DNA from: Paulinella micropora
Lineage: Eukaryota; Cercozoa; Imbricatea; Euglyphida; Paulinellidae
Assembly: GCA_019918135.1 (NCBI GenBank)
Contig: WBZZ01002490.1
Span: forward strand, 62,001 to 126,000
Length of the DNA stretch: 64,000 bases
Direction: 5' to 3'
Of the stretch, positions 45,631-56,345 are shown piece by piece. The notes below the pieces were generated by a model. It had not been told where the DNA came from and searched no databases. It worked only from the letters and a program-made list of their open reading frames with translations. Both the position numbers and the translations under genes were made by a program. Each line of letters opens with the position of its first letter. Position 1 is the stretch's first letter.

Positions 45631-46362
45631 ATGAGGTCCCAAATAACAGCTGTCAGGCCCGTGCTGAAGCGCCCCGCGAAGCTACAGTACCAGTTCAAGC
45701 AAAATGAGAAGGGCCTGCTAGTGGGCCGTTACAAGCGCAAGACGCGCAGCGCGTGGAAGCCCTGGCGGCGCGCATGTGTGTCTTGCTACGCAAAATACAA
45801 GGTCTTCCGGCGCGCGACCGAGTCTGTTTGCGGGCAACACGGCCCAATCGGGGCGGGGGAGCGCTGGGAGCCTAGCCGGGACGAGCTGCAGTACCAGGGG
45901 CTGCTGCAGCTGCAGGCCTGGGCCGCGGGCGTTCGGCTGAGAAGCCAGCAAACTGCGCTTAGGGCGGCGCACGCTCGTGCACAACAGAACGAGCACAAGG
46001 TTCGGGTGTACAGAGACTACTACCAGGTTGCGGCGCAAAAGTACGAAAAGCTGCGGCAGGCGTGGCAGCAAGCACGCGACGACTTCCAGCGCGAGCAGTC
46101 GTCGCGTTTGGCCATTGAGGCGTGCGCGTTAGATCTGCTGAAGCGCCAACAGGCAGGGCAAGGGTCTGTGGAGTGGCAGGAGCGGGCGAAGGCGGCCGAG
46201 GCAAAGTTTGCACAGGTCCAGCAGGAGTCGCAGCGGCTGCGGACCATTGCCGACGAAGCCGTCAGGCAGGTGCAACAAGATAAAGAGAGGATCGCGAGAG
46301 AACAGCAAGAACGCGAGAGCTGGCAGAGGAGAGCTCAGGCGGCGGAAGCCACGCTAGTGTAG
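45631..46362 (+). CDS. Coiled-coil protein with N-terminal Cys/His motif (243 residues)
   Basis: I choose ATG 45631 (MRSQITAVRPVLKRPAKLQY) after a CT tract; the upstream open frame is leader and relic DNA. Residues about 48-70 (RRACVSCYAKYKVFRRATES then VCGQHG) hold C-x2-C...C-x2-H, a possible small zinc site within a basic region. From residue 90 to the end the protein is a long coiled coil (HKVRVYRDYYQVAAQKYEKL, SQRLRTIADEAVRQVQQDKE, EQQERESWQRRAQAAEA). The same frame stays open for about 45 codons beyond the stop (QQLQQQVLLPLWHLSKNLP), so the annotated end may be short of an ancestral one. A relic of its 3' part lies at 6585-6825. Confidence 0.75.
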   Translation: MRSQITAVRPVLKRPAKLQYQFKQNEKGLLVGRYKRKTRSAWKPWRRACVSCYAKYKVFRRATESVCGQHGPIGAGERWEPSRDELQYQGLLQLQAWAAGVRLRSQQTALRAAHARAQQNEHKVRVYRDYYQVAAQKYEKLRQAWQQARDDFQREQSSRLAIEACALDLLKRQQAGQGSVEWQERAKAAEAKFAQVQQESQRLRTIADEAVRQVQQDKERIAREQQERESWQRRAQAAEATLV

Positions 46363-46670
46363 GTGCAGCAGCTGCAGCAGCAGGTGTTGTTGCCCTTGTG
46401 GCACCTCTCCAAGAACTTGCCCGCCCCAGCGCCACCCTGCGTGCCTCGCATTCCTGGCGCCGTTGTAAGCAAGCCCGGCGAACTAGGAAAGTAAAAAAAA
46501 AAAAATCATTGCAAAAGGGGGGCAAGAACTCCCTGCCTCCTCCCCTTTTTTCCTCCCTCTCTTAGTTTTCAGTGCCAAGATTAAAAATTTTATCAGTGAT
46601 TTTTCTCTTTCTCTCTTCTTTTTTTTTGCACAAAACTTGTCGCCAAATTCGCGTATGTGTGCGCCTGGAA

Positions 46671-46736
46671 TGATATGGCCGAAAAATGCAGTATCGCCAA
46701 AAAAGCCTGGGAACGCTGCCTTTTTCGGCCATATCA
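46671..46736. repeat. TGATATGGCC/GGCCATATCA hairpin
   Basis: Arms TGATATGGCCGAAAAATGCA and TGCCTTTTTCGGCCATATCA, flanked by CAGACCGTCAAGCCGCAATA and the CGTTCAGCCGGAGTCT motif at 46803. It is the left part of a P-type block without the right part. Confidence 0.7.
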
Positions 46737-46989
46737 TATGCACAGACCGTCAAGCCGCAATATTTTGCGCCATCAAGAAAGTACCAAAAAATCCGCCAGA
46801 ACTCGTTCAGCCGGAGTCTTGACAAGAGGAAAGGGGGGGGGGGCGCCCCCCTCTGAGTTCCCAAAGAAAAGTTTATTTATTTTTGCTCTTTCTCTAAAGC
46901 CACAAATTTAACCTGGTACGTGGGGCAAGGCCCCCCGAGCCCCCCTCCCCTTTTTCTCTCTCTCTCTCTCTCTTAGTTCTCAGTGCCAA

Positions 46990-47105
46990 AACTAAAACTT
47001 GGTCAAGAATTTTTTTATTGTGTGTACATTCTTAGCGCGCCCCTGCCCTGAGAAGCACCATTCATACTTATTATTATTATTCATATTTATTATTATTATT
47101 AGTCA

Positions 47106-47145
<40 letters not shown>

Positions 47146-47150
47146 GAGGG
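46990..47150. repeat. (TAT)n microsatellite and flank
   Basis: TTATTATTATT runs from about 47068 to 47146, interrupted by CATATT twice. Confidence 0.9.
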
Positions 47151-47739
47151 GCACCAATACATGGTTGGGTGCCACCGCCACACGGCTGGGTTGGGGCCGT
47201 TGGCAGCTTGTTATGAGGGGTACATAATCAGTGCTCCACTGATTCATGAGACAGGACCTTTTACTGTGAGAAGCTCTCTCACCACGCTCACTGCTCTTGG
47301 CTCGGGGTGGCCTCTGGTATCAATCGGGGTGACTGCAAGGGGAGTAAAGGTTATCTGAGGGAGGGGGTTGGGCTCAGTGGGTCACTGGACAGGTTGGTTA
47401 ACTAAACTACTGTCGGTATGAGGGGTACGAAGGCGAGAGGCCCCACACATTTCCACAAGCCTTGAAATCACTCAACTGCTACAGTAGCGACTGCCTAGAC
47501 GCGGGGCTCTTAACTCACCCTCTCTCCCAGAACCCCTCGTCCTCACTTTGCGGATGTCATGGGGATGCTCTGGCGGAGGGTCGGGACGTGTTGGGTGCAT
47601 GTGACCGGGCCTGTCACTTAGTGTTCTCAGGAGGGGGCGAACTCTGTGTGTTCTGCGTCAAAGCTGTTAATGTTTTCTCCTGCACTTTATGAGCTGGGCT
47701 GTGTCACTGTGTGTGTTTTGTGTTGACTAGATTACTGCC
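47151..47739. other. Unique, repeat-free 590-base stretch without an obvious gene
   Basis: Unlike the DNA on either side, it has balanced composition and no known repeat family. The motif ATGAGGGG-T/C-AC occurs three times (47150, 47213, 47416). No long frame. It could be a non-coding RNA gene, a 5' leader of the small membrane peptide, or foreign DNA. Confidence 0.35.
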
Positions 47740-47892
47740 ATGGTCTTTACGTCGGCTACTCTCGGAGCTATCTGGAATGTTGCAGCTTTGTTGTTGTCAT
47801 CGATACTCGGTGTCTATGCGGCTGCAGCGTTTCACTCCTATAGAAATCCTGTCCCCTACAGTGTCTTTTCGCGATACCCCCCGGATTTTTGA
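47740..47892 (+). CDS. Small membrane peptide (50 residues)
   Basis: ATG 47740; MVFTSATLGAIWNVAALLLS then SILGVYAAAAFHSYRNP gives one convincing membrane helix (residues about 8-31) and a short polar tail. In a second frame the next bases read an acidic tail (DDDENIDPVSELCLSLK) that ends right before an AATAAA (47940-47945), so the peptide may once have been longer. No family recognised. Confidence 0.5.
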   Translation: MVFTSATLGAIWNVAALLLSSILGVYAAAAFHSYRNPVPYSVFSRYPPDF

Positions 47893-47939
47893 CGACGACG
47901 AGAATATTGACCCAGTGTCGGAATTGTGTCTAAGTCTTA

Positions 47940-47945
47940 AATAAA
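47940..47945 (+). terminator. AATAAA polyadenylation signal
   Basis: AATAAA in an A-run just after the acidic-tail frame of the small membrane peptide. Confidence 0.45.
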
Positions 47946-48023
47946 AAAAAATTCTTGCACTTTTTTGACGCACTTCTCCTCCTCACCGTGTTTCTTATTT
48001 ACAATGTTTCGTCTCGCCCCACC

Positions 48024-48130
48024 CGCTGCCTTTTTTTTGCCTTTGGCTGAGAGCCTTGTCTGCCAGGGGTTTTTGGCAACTCGGGGTGGTTGGCCGGCAG
48101 TTTATATTCAAAGCTTTCGCCTCTCGTCGT
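48024..48130 (-). pseudogene. Relic of the 3' end of the 316-residue gene
   Basis: Near copy of about 37885-37995, sharing TTTTTTTTGCCTTTGGCTGA and GGTGGTTGGCCGGCAG. It runs directly into an A-type-like end (AAAATTTTAATTTTGGCACT). It covers only about 35 codons. Confidence 0.85.
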
Positions 48131-49650
48131 GACAAAATTTTAATTTTGGCACTGAGAACTAAGAGAGGGAGAAGGAAGGGGCGGGGGGAGGATTAAGCAC
48201 GATCTGTCTTGCCCCCAGTCTGAGAACGTGTACAGGGAGGGGCGGGGTGTGCTTCCCTCCCCGTCCCCCCTTTCGTCCCTTGTTTGCGCGTGCAAACGCG
48301 TTCAGAATTTTTTTTTCCACTTTTCACATTTTTCCTATTTCCGCAGATCTTGCGCACCGTGCTACAGCACGACCCTGCGGCGCATGGATGGGCGGTGGTC
48401 AATGTGCCAGGAGAACAAGAGCCTCACAACCCCCGACGGCGCCCTGTCCGTGCCATGGCTCGGCCACCGTGCGCAAGGTCAGAAAAATATGAAAAGAGGG
48501 AGGGGGGGCGCTAAGAATGTAAAAGAATTAATAAAACGAAATACTTGACAAAGTTTTAATCTTCGGCACTGAAAACTAAGAGAGGAAGGGGGCGGGGAGG
48601 CTCAATCTGTCTCTCCCCCCGTCGGTAAGAGGGAAGGGGGAGAGAAGAAGAGGCAGAGGGAAGGGGCGCGCTAAAAATTTACAAGAAAAATTTAATAAAA
48701 AGTTTTACTGACAAGATTTCAATCTTGGCACTGAGAATAGGGAGAGGGAGAGGGAAAGGGCAGAGGCCGCGCCAGGAAAACGTAATTTACGCTGAATTAA
48801 AGCTCGACGGTTTTACGCTCGGGCACTGAAAACTAAGAGCAGAGCACCGTGCTCCAGCACGACCTGCGGCGAATGGACGGGCGGTGGTCAATGTGCCAGG
48901 AGGACAAGAGCCCCTTCACTTACCCCGACGGCTTCCTGTCCGTGCCATAGCGCAGCCACCGTGCGCAAGGTCAGAAAAATATGAAAGGAGGGAGGGGGTT
49001 AGTGGAGGCGTTGCATGTATTTATTTCTTTTGCAGCTTCTGCGCCCTTCCCCTCCCCCTTTCCCCCCTGCTCCTTGAGCCCCCTGGGTTCAGGGGGATAG
49101 GAGAGAGTAGATGGGAAAGAAGAAGAGGCAGGGGAAGGGGGAGAGAGCACGAATTGTCTAGTCCCTCGTATGAGGATTGGGAGCTAGAGGGAAAGAGGAG
49201 GGTAGGGGCGCGCTTCGCCGGTGTACAAGAAAAAACCACGCGAGAAAAAATTACTGAAAGAAAAAATTTTAATCTTGGCACTGAGAACGTGTACAGGGAG
49301 GGGCGGGGTGTGCTCCCCCCTCCCCATAGCCCCTCTCGTCCCTCTGTTCCCCCTTGTCCCCTGCTTATCCCCCCCCCTCGCCCTTTGTTTGCGCGTGCAA
49401 ACGCGTTCTAAAAAAAATTCTTTTCCACTTTTCATTTTGTTCCTATTTCCGCAGATCTTGCAGAGGGAGGGGGGGGGGCGCCTAGCATGGGGCGAAGGGA
49501 TTAGTGGAGGCGTTGCATGTATTTATTTTGTTTGCAGCTTCTGCGCCATTCACCCTTCCTCTTCCCCTCTTTTGCTCCTTGAGCCCCCTGGGCTCAGGGG
49601 AGGGGAGAGGGGAGGGGGCGCTAAGAATGTACGAATTTACGCTGAATTAA
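48131..49650. repeat. Repeat mosaic, part 7 (E-type and G-type elements)
   Basis: E-type copies at about 48290-48500 and 48845-48990 with the core GGTCAATGTGC; G-type copies with GAGCCCCCTGGG hairpins at 49000-49095 and 49505-49610; the motif GGCGCGCTTCGCCGGTGTAC at 49207. Frames in this stretch translate repeats. Confidence 0.65.
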
Positions 49651-49654
49651 AGCT

Positions 49655-49825
49655 CGACAAGGCATTATCGCTAAAGCACGAGTACGACAGACAGACAGCG
49701 CGCTTTCTTTCCTTCCGCAAAAACGTCTTTTTTATGTCTCAGAGAGTGCGCCGCCTCATTGGAGAAGTCACTCGTCGTATGACTGAAACGGGGTTTGTGG
49801 TCGAGACACGACCCGTGGAGGGGGG
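49655..49825 (+). pseudogene. K relic, best-preserved copy
   Basis: Reads KHEYDRQTARFLSFRKNVFF then MSQRVRRLIGEVTRRMTETG and FVVETRPVE. It is bounded by an A-type end on the left and a G/C-run on the right. The parent gene is not in the window. Other copies: 10440-10590 and 18832-18972 (inverted). The composition suggests true former coding DNA. Confidence 0.55.
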
Positions 49826-50124
49826 CATCCCCCCCTTTTTTTCCTCTTCCCTCTCCTTGAGCCCCCTGAGCCCGGGGGGGCTCAAAGAACAGGGGAAGGG
49901 CAAAGGGGGAAGGGAAGAGCGCAGAAGCTAAAAGAAAAATGCATGAAACGCCTCAACTAAGCCCCCCAATGCCGGTCACCCCCCTCCCCTCCCCCCTTCC
50001 CATTTTTGTCGAGCTTTAGTAAAAAAAATCTTGCAAATTCTTGGTGCCCCTGCCCTCCCTCTCCCTCTCCTTTCTCTCCTTTTCATTTGTTTTGTGCCTC
50101 CCGTCCCCTGAGCCCAGGGGGCTC
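49826..50124. repeat. GC hairpins and G-type element
   Basis: Hairpin TTGAGCCCCCTGAGCCCGG (49856-49882), inverted G-type piece (49910-49970, GCATGAAACGCCTCAACTAA), second hairpin CCTGAGCCCAGGGGGCTCAA (50105-50125). Confidence 0.65.
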
Positions 50125-51225
50125 AAGGAGCAGAGAAAGCTTTTTAATTTGAGTCAAACCTGTAGACTTGAGCCCGTGCACGTAGCAGCAAGCCCCCTTG
50201 TAGACTTTCGAGTAAGTTTCCCAAACCTTTGCGCGTAAATAAATTATTAGTATTCAGTGCCAAGTGTAATACTTTGTCGAGCTTTTAATTCAGCGTAAAT
50301 TCTCTTTTTTTTGTACTCTCTTGCGGGGCGCGATATGGTCAAATTTTGGACGTGATACGGCTGAAAGAGGCAGTTCCGTCTGTCATTTGGCGCCAAATTG
50401 TGCCGTCCGGAGGTAGGGTGTGTGATACGGTTGAAAAAGACAGTACGTCTAAGCCTTCCCGGGAAAACAGCAGTAGGCGCCAATTTGGCGCCAAAATCTA
50501 CTTGCGCAAAAAGAAAATCCCACACAGACGCCCCAACGCCGCCGTGAGGAAGACGTCCTCCCCCTCCCTCTCACTCTCGTCGCCCCTCTCACTCTCGTCG
50601 CCCCTCTCACTTTCGTCGCCCCTCTGACTCTCGTCGCCCCTCTCACTTTCGTCGCCCCTCTCACCTTCGTCGCCCCTCTCACCTTTGTCGCCCCTCTCAC
50701 CTTTGTCGCCCCGCTCCCCTTTGCTCTGCACCTCCCTGCCTCTAGGGAAGGTGAGAGGGCCGAAAAACATTTTCGTGTGAGTAAAAGGAGTACCGTTCCT
50801 CCCCCGCGGGAAAGCGTCCGATTTCTCTGCTAGTCTCCGGAACGGCCGGTTCATTTGGCGCCAAATTGTGCCGTCCGGAGGTAGGGTGCGTGATACGGTT
50901 GAAAAAGGCAGTACGTCTAAGCCTTCCCGGGGAAACGGCCGTAAGCGCCAATTTGGCGCCAAAATCTACTTGCGCAAAAAGAAAACCCCACACGGACGCC
51001 GCCGTGAGGGAGACGTCCTCCCCCTCCCTCTCACTCTCGTCGCCCCTCTCTCCTTCGTCGCCCCTCTCACTCTCGTCGCCCCTCTCTCCTTCGTCGCCCC
51101 TCTCACTTTCGTTGCCCCTCTCTCCTTCGTCGCCCCTCTCACTTTCGTTGCCCCTCTCTCCTTCGTCGCCCCTCTCACTTTCGTCTCCCCTCTCACCTTC
51201 GTCGCCCCTCTCACCTTTGTCCTCT
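50125..51225. repeat. J segment plus composite minisatellite block 3
   Basis: Third copy of the composite block: J (50125-50245), then two large units near 50480 and 50945 carrying 18-bp arrays at 50565-50716 and 51025-51220. In the second array a CTCTCTCCTTCGTCGCC variant alternates with the standard unit. The unit core (GCCGTGAGGAAGACGTCCTC) differs slightly from blocks 1 and 2. Confidence 0.85.
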
Positions 51226-54200
51226 GCTTATTCCTCTCCTCCTCCCCTCGTCCCTTGTTTGCGCGTGCAAACGCGTTCCAAAAAAAATTGCTGCTTTCCA
51301 CTTTTCATATTTATCCTATTTCCGCATATCCTTGCAGAGGGGAGAGGCAGGGAAGGAGGAGCAGGGGCGCGCCAAGAAAATGTAATTTACGCTGAATTAA
51401 AGCTCGACGGTGTCCTGTCCGTGCCATAGCTCGTCCACCGTGCGCAAGGTCAGAACAATATGAAAAGAGGAAAAGAAAATTTTTTTTTGCCCGACAACAA
51501 AAAAAACAGACGAGGGGAAGAAGAGGGGAGGGAGTAGAGGGGAGAGAAGAAGAGGCAGAGGGAAGGGAGGGGGAGAGCACAAATTGTCTAGTCCCCCGTC
51601 TGAGCAGAGAGCGGAAGCGGGAGAGGGAGGGCAGGGGCGCGCTAAAAATTTACAAAAATTTAATAAAAAGTTTTACTGACAAGATTTCAATCTTGGCACT
51701 GAGAATAGGGAGAGGGAGAGGGAAAGGGCAGAGGCCGCGCCAGGAAAACGTAATTTACGCTGAATTAAAGCTCGACGGTCTTACGCTCTGGCACTGAAAA
51801 CTAGGAGCAGAGCACCGTGCTCCAGCACGACCTGCGGCGAATGGATGGGCGGTGGTCAATGTGCCAGGGGGACAAGAGCCCCTTCACTTACCCCGACGGC
51901 TTCCTGTCCGTGCCATAGCGCAGCCACCGTGCGCAAGGTCAGAAAAATATGAAAGGAGGGAGGGGGTTAGTGGAGGCATTGCATGTATTTATTTCTTTTG
52001 CAGCTTCTGCGCCCTTCCCCTCCCTCTCCCCCCCCCCTGCTCCTTGAGCCCCCTGGGCCCAGGGGGATAGGAGAGAGTAGAGGGGAAAGAAGAAGAGGCA
52101 GGGGAAGGGGGGGGGGGAGAGCACGAATTGTCTAGTCCCTCGTATGAGGATTGGGAGCTAGAGGGAAAGAGGAGGGTAGGGGCGCGCTTCGCCGGTGTAC
52201 AAGAAAAAACCACGCGAGAAAAAATTTTAATCTTGGCACTGAGAACGTGTACAGGGGGGGGGGGGTGAAGAAGGGGAGGGCAGGGGCGCTCTAAGAAATG
52301 TACAAAAAAAAATAAAAAAATCTCTGACAAAGTTTTAATCTTGGCACTGAAAACCATGCGGCAGCCTGAGATTCTCAACGGCACCCTCAGGCTGCCGCAG
52401 CAGCATCCGGTCCACGTCATGTCGCTGTGGTAGCCTATGTTAGAACCCTGGCCGGCACCGTCTGCGCTCTGCTCGCGCGCCAAGAGAGTACGAAAAAGAA
52501 TACGCTGAATTAAAGCTCGACGGTCGTACACTTGGGGCACTGAAAACTAGGAGCGGAGCACCGTGCCCCAGCACGACCCTGTGGCGAATGAATGGATGGG
52601 CGGTGGTCAATGTGCCAGGAGGACAAGGGCCTCACTACCCACGACGGCGTCCTGTCCGTGCCATGGCTCGGCCACCGTGCGCAAGGTCAGAAAAATATGA
52701 AAAGAGGAATAGAAAACTTTGTTTTGCCCGACAACAAAGGAAACAGACGGGGGGGGGGGGGGAAGAAAGGGGGAGGGGGAGGGAGAGAAAGGGGGGAAGA
52801 AGGGGGCGGCGCTAAGAATGTACAAGAAAAATCACGCAAAAAAAATCCCTGAAAAAGTTTTAATCTTGGCATTGAGAACCAAGAGAGGGAAGGGGCAGGG
52901 GGAGTAGGGCGCCAGGAAAGTGCAAGAAAAGTCTTTTTTAATTAAAACTCGAAAAGGTCTTATATCTGACACTGAGAATTAGGAAATAGAGAAAATTTAA
53001 CGCTGAATTAAAGCTCTACGGCCTTACACTTGGGCACTGAAAACTAGAAGCGGAGCACTGCGCTCCAGCACGAACCTGCGGCGGATGGTACTGCCCCGTG
53101 GTCAATGTGCCAGGAGGACAAAGGCCTCACTACCCTGACGGCGTCCTGTCCGTGCCGTGGCTCGGCCACCGTGCGCAAGGTCAGAAAAATATGAAAAGAA
53201 GAAAAAAAATTTTTTTGCCCGACAACAAAGGGAACAGACGGGGAGGGGGGATGGAAAGGGGGGAGGGAGGGAGGAAGAAGAAGGGGAAAAAAAGGGGGCG
53301 GGGTGTGCTTCCCTCCCTCCCCCCCTCTCGTCCCTCTGTTCCCCCTTGTCCCCTGCTATCCCTCCCCTCCCTCCCCTCGTCCCTTGTTTGCGCGTGCAAA
53401 CGCGTTCCAAAAAAAAACTTTCTTTTCCACTTTTCATATTTTTCCTATTTCCGCAGATCTTGCGCACCGTGCCCCGGCGGATGGATGACGGTGGTCAATG
53501 TGCTAGGAGGACAAAAGCCTCACTACCCAGACGGCGTCCTGTCCGTGCCATGGCTCGACCACTGCGCGCAAGGTCAGAAAAATATGAAAAGAGGAAAAAA
53601 AAAATTTTGTTGCCCGACAACAAAGGGAACAGACGGGGGGAAAGAAGGGGGGGGGGGGAGGAAGAGGAAGGGAGGAAGAAGGGGGCGGGGTGTGCTTCCC
53701 CCCCCCCCCCCTGGTCCTTTCTCACTGTCTGAGAATCGGGAGCGGGAGCGGGAGGGGAGGGCAGGGGCGCGCTAAGAAATGTACAAAAAAAATTAAAAAA
53801 AATCCCCGACAAGGTTTTTACCTTGGCACTGAGAACCAAGAGAAGGAGAGGGAAAGGTGAGGGACAGGGGGAGTGGGCGCCAAGAAAGTGCAAGAAAAGT
53901 CTTTTTTAATTAAAACTCGACAAAGTCTTACACTTGACACTGAGAATGAGGAGATGGAGACAATTGACGCTGAATTAAAGCTCGACGTCGTACACTTGGG
54001 CACTGACAACTAGGAGCGGAGCACCGTGCTCCAGCACGACCCTGCGGCGGATGGATGGGCGGTGGTCAATGTGCCAGGAGTACAAGGGCCTCACTACCCC
54101 GACGGCGTCCTGTCCGTGCCACGGCTCGGCCATCATCGTGCGCAAGGTCAGAAAAATATGAAAAGAGGAAAGAAAAATTACCCGACAACAAAGGAAACAG

Positions 54201-55295
54201 GCGAGGGAGGAAAAGGGGGGGGGGGGGAGGGGAAGGGAGGAAGAAAGGGGCGGGATGTACACCCCCCCCTCCCCTCGTCCCTTGTTTGCGCGTGCAAACG
54301 CGTTCCAAAAAAATTTTGTTTTCCACTTTTCATATTTATCCTATTTCCGCAGATCCTTGCAGAGGGAAGAGGCAGGGAAGGAGGAAGCACGAATTGTCTT
54401 AGTCCACTGTCTGAGAACCGGGAACGGGAGAGCAAAGGGGCAGGGGGAGGGACAAGCACGATCTGTCTTTGCTTCCCACTTGAGAACAGGGAGGAGCGGG
54501 AGAGGGAGGAGGGCGCGCCAAGAAAGTACAAAACAAAAATTACGCTGAATTAAAACTCTGCAAAGTCTTACACTTGACACTGAGAATTAGGAGATGGAGA
54601 GAATTTACGCTGAATTAAAGCTCGACAAGGCATTACACTTGACACTTGCAACGGCACCCTCAGGCTGCCGCAGCATCCGGCCCACGTCATGTTTCTGTGG
54701 TAGCCTATATTAGAACCCAGGCCGGCACCGTCTGTGCTCTCGCGCGTCAAGAGAGTGCGAAAAAGAATACGCTGAATTAAAGCTCGACGGCGTCCTGTCC
54801 GTGCCATGGCTCGGCCATCATCGTGCGCAAGGTCAGAAAAATATAAAAAGAGGAAAAAAAATATTTTTTGCCCGACGACAAAGGAAACAGACGGGGGGAA
54901 AGAAGGGAGGGAAGGGGGAGGAAAAGAAAGGGGGAGAAGAAGGGGGATGTGCTTCTACCCGCCCCTTTCTCACTGTCTGAGAATCGGGAGGGCAGGGGCG
55001 CGCTAAGAAATGTACAAATTTAAAAAAATCCGTGACAAATTTGTAATCTTGGCACTGAAAACTAAGAGGGGAAGGGGGAAGATAAAGGGCAGGGGAGGGA
55101 AAATGCTCCCCCCCCCCGTTCCTTTCTCTTCCCCTTGTCCCCGCTATCCCTCCCCCTTCCCTTCGCCCCTTGTTTGCGCGTGCAAACACGTCCCGAAAAA
55201 ATTCTTTTTTCTACTTGTCATCCTTTTCCTATTTCCGCAGATCTTGCGCACCGTGCTCCAGCACGGCCCTGCGGCGGATGGATGTGCGGTGGTCA
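51226..55295. repeat. Repeat mosaic, part 8: cluster of E-type elements
   Basis: E-type copies at about 51250-51510, 51805-51960, 52555-52745, 53045-53235, 53395-53635, 54010-54195, 54785-54900 and 55170-55295, most with TTTTCATATTT...CGCAGATCTTGCGCACCGTG at the left and CACCGTGCGCAAGGTCAGAA...ATGAAAAGAGG at the right. A-type ends, G-runs and R5 scraps lie between. No gene seen. Confidence 0.7.
52350..52470 (+). pseudogene. R5 gene scrap
   Basis: ATG at about 52356 reads MRQPEILNGTLRLPQQHPVH then VMSLW and stop. Related scraps at 54643-54735 (NGTLRLPQHPAHVMFLW) and 9890-9925. It looks like the last 25 codons of an unknown gene copied with the repeats. Confidence 0.45.
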
Positions 55296-55545
55296 CGGTG
55301 CGGGCCGAGGGCAGCCTAAGTAGTTACGAGGTTGAAGCTCTGCGTCCTAAAGTCATGCGACAGCAGCACTGTCCGGAAATTGGCAAAGAGCTGGCACAGA
55401 AAAGTGTCGTTCAAGCCTTTGACTTCTTGCGGCCAGGGGTTCTGGTGGCCGCGCAGCAATACCGAAACTTTCCTAAATGCAATCCAAGCTGCTATCGACG
55501 CCTGCAACCACCAAGATTTAAAGCCGGCGTTTGATTTGATGCCAG
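55296..55545 (+). pseudogene. Relic 2 of the 804-residue gene
   Basis: Same arrangement as relic 1: two separated stretches of the parent side by side (GTTGAAGCTCTGCGTCC, then CTATCGACGCCTGCAACCAC). It joins an E-type fragment on the left and an A-type-like end on the right. Several breaks relative to the parent. Confidence 0.85.
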
Positions 55546-55639
55546 CACGCCAAAAAAGTGCAAGGCTTTGTCGACTTTTTAATTAAAAAAAACAAATTGA
55601 CTTTTTAAACTACATTTTTTTTGTACATTCATAGCGCGC

Positions 55640-56345
55640 TCCTACCCTAGTGATATAGCTGAAAAAAGGCAGTTCTACCAAAAAACCTGGAAGCGCTGCC
55701 CTTTCCGGTCGTATCATAGTCGTGCAAAACTTAGCGACAAATGCAGGGGCCGCTCCGGTCTCTTTTCCTCAAAGTAACACATGTTTTCCCGCGGAAAAAA
55801 AGCGCGCCAAAATCTTTTTTGGTTGCGCAAATGACAAGTCCTGCGCACTCCCTCCCCCTTCGGAGGCAGGAGGGAGCGGAAGGATAAGGGGGAGGGGGAA
55901 GAAAAAGGGGAGCGGGGGAAAATAGGGGGAAGGGAAGAGAACGGGGACGCCCCCCTCTCTCTCCCCCCCCCCCCTTCCCCTCTCTTCCCCTTTTAACAAA
56001 CGAAAGGGGGAAGGGAGGAGGGGAGGGTTTTCCTCCCTCTTCCCTCTTTCTTCCCTCTCCTCTCTTCCTTCCCTCTCCCTTCTTCCCTTCGTTCTCCCTT
56101 CCCTTTTTTTCGAGCAGGAAGATTTTTCTCTTTCTCTTTCTTCTTTTTTCTGCCCCAAACTTGTCGCCAAATTTGCATATGTATGCGCCTGAAATGATAT
56201 AGCCAAAAAAGGCAGTATTGCCAGAAAGCCTGAGAACGCTGCCTTTTTCGGCCATATCACATGCACAGACCGTCAAGCCGCAATATTTTGCGCCATCAAG
56301 AAAGTACCAAAAAATCCGCCAGAACTCGTTCAGCCGGAGTCTCGA
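55640..56345 (-). repeat. P-type dispersed block, copy 3 (inverted)
   Basis: Hairpins at 55651-55716 (right end) and 56195-56259 (left end), with the mirror purine/pyrimidine tract between them and the CGTTCAGCCGGAGTCTCGAC motif at the end. Confidence 0.75.

Noticed and set aside
48228-54553. Many 70-240 residue frames containing VVNVPGGQ...LSVPWLGHRAQ
   Set aside because: They are the E-type repeat core read in one frame, with frames before and after made of G/A tracts; copies differ by length changes that do not respect the frame.
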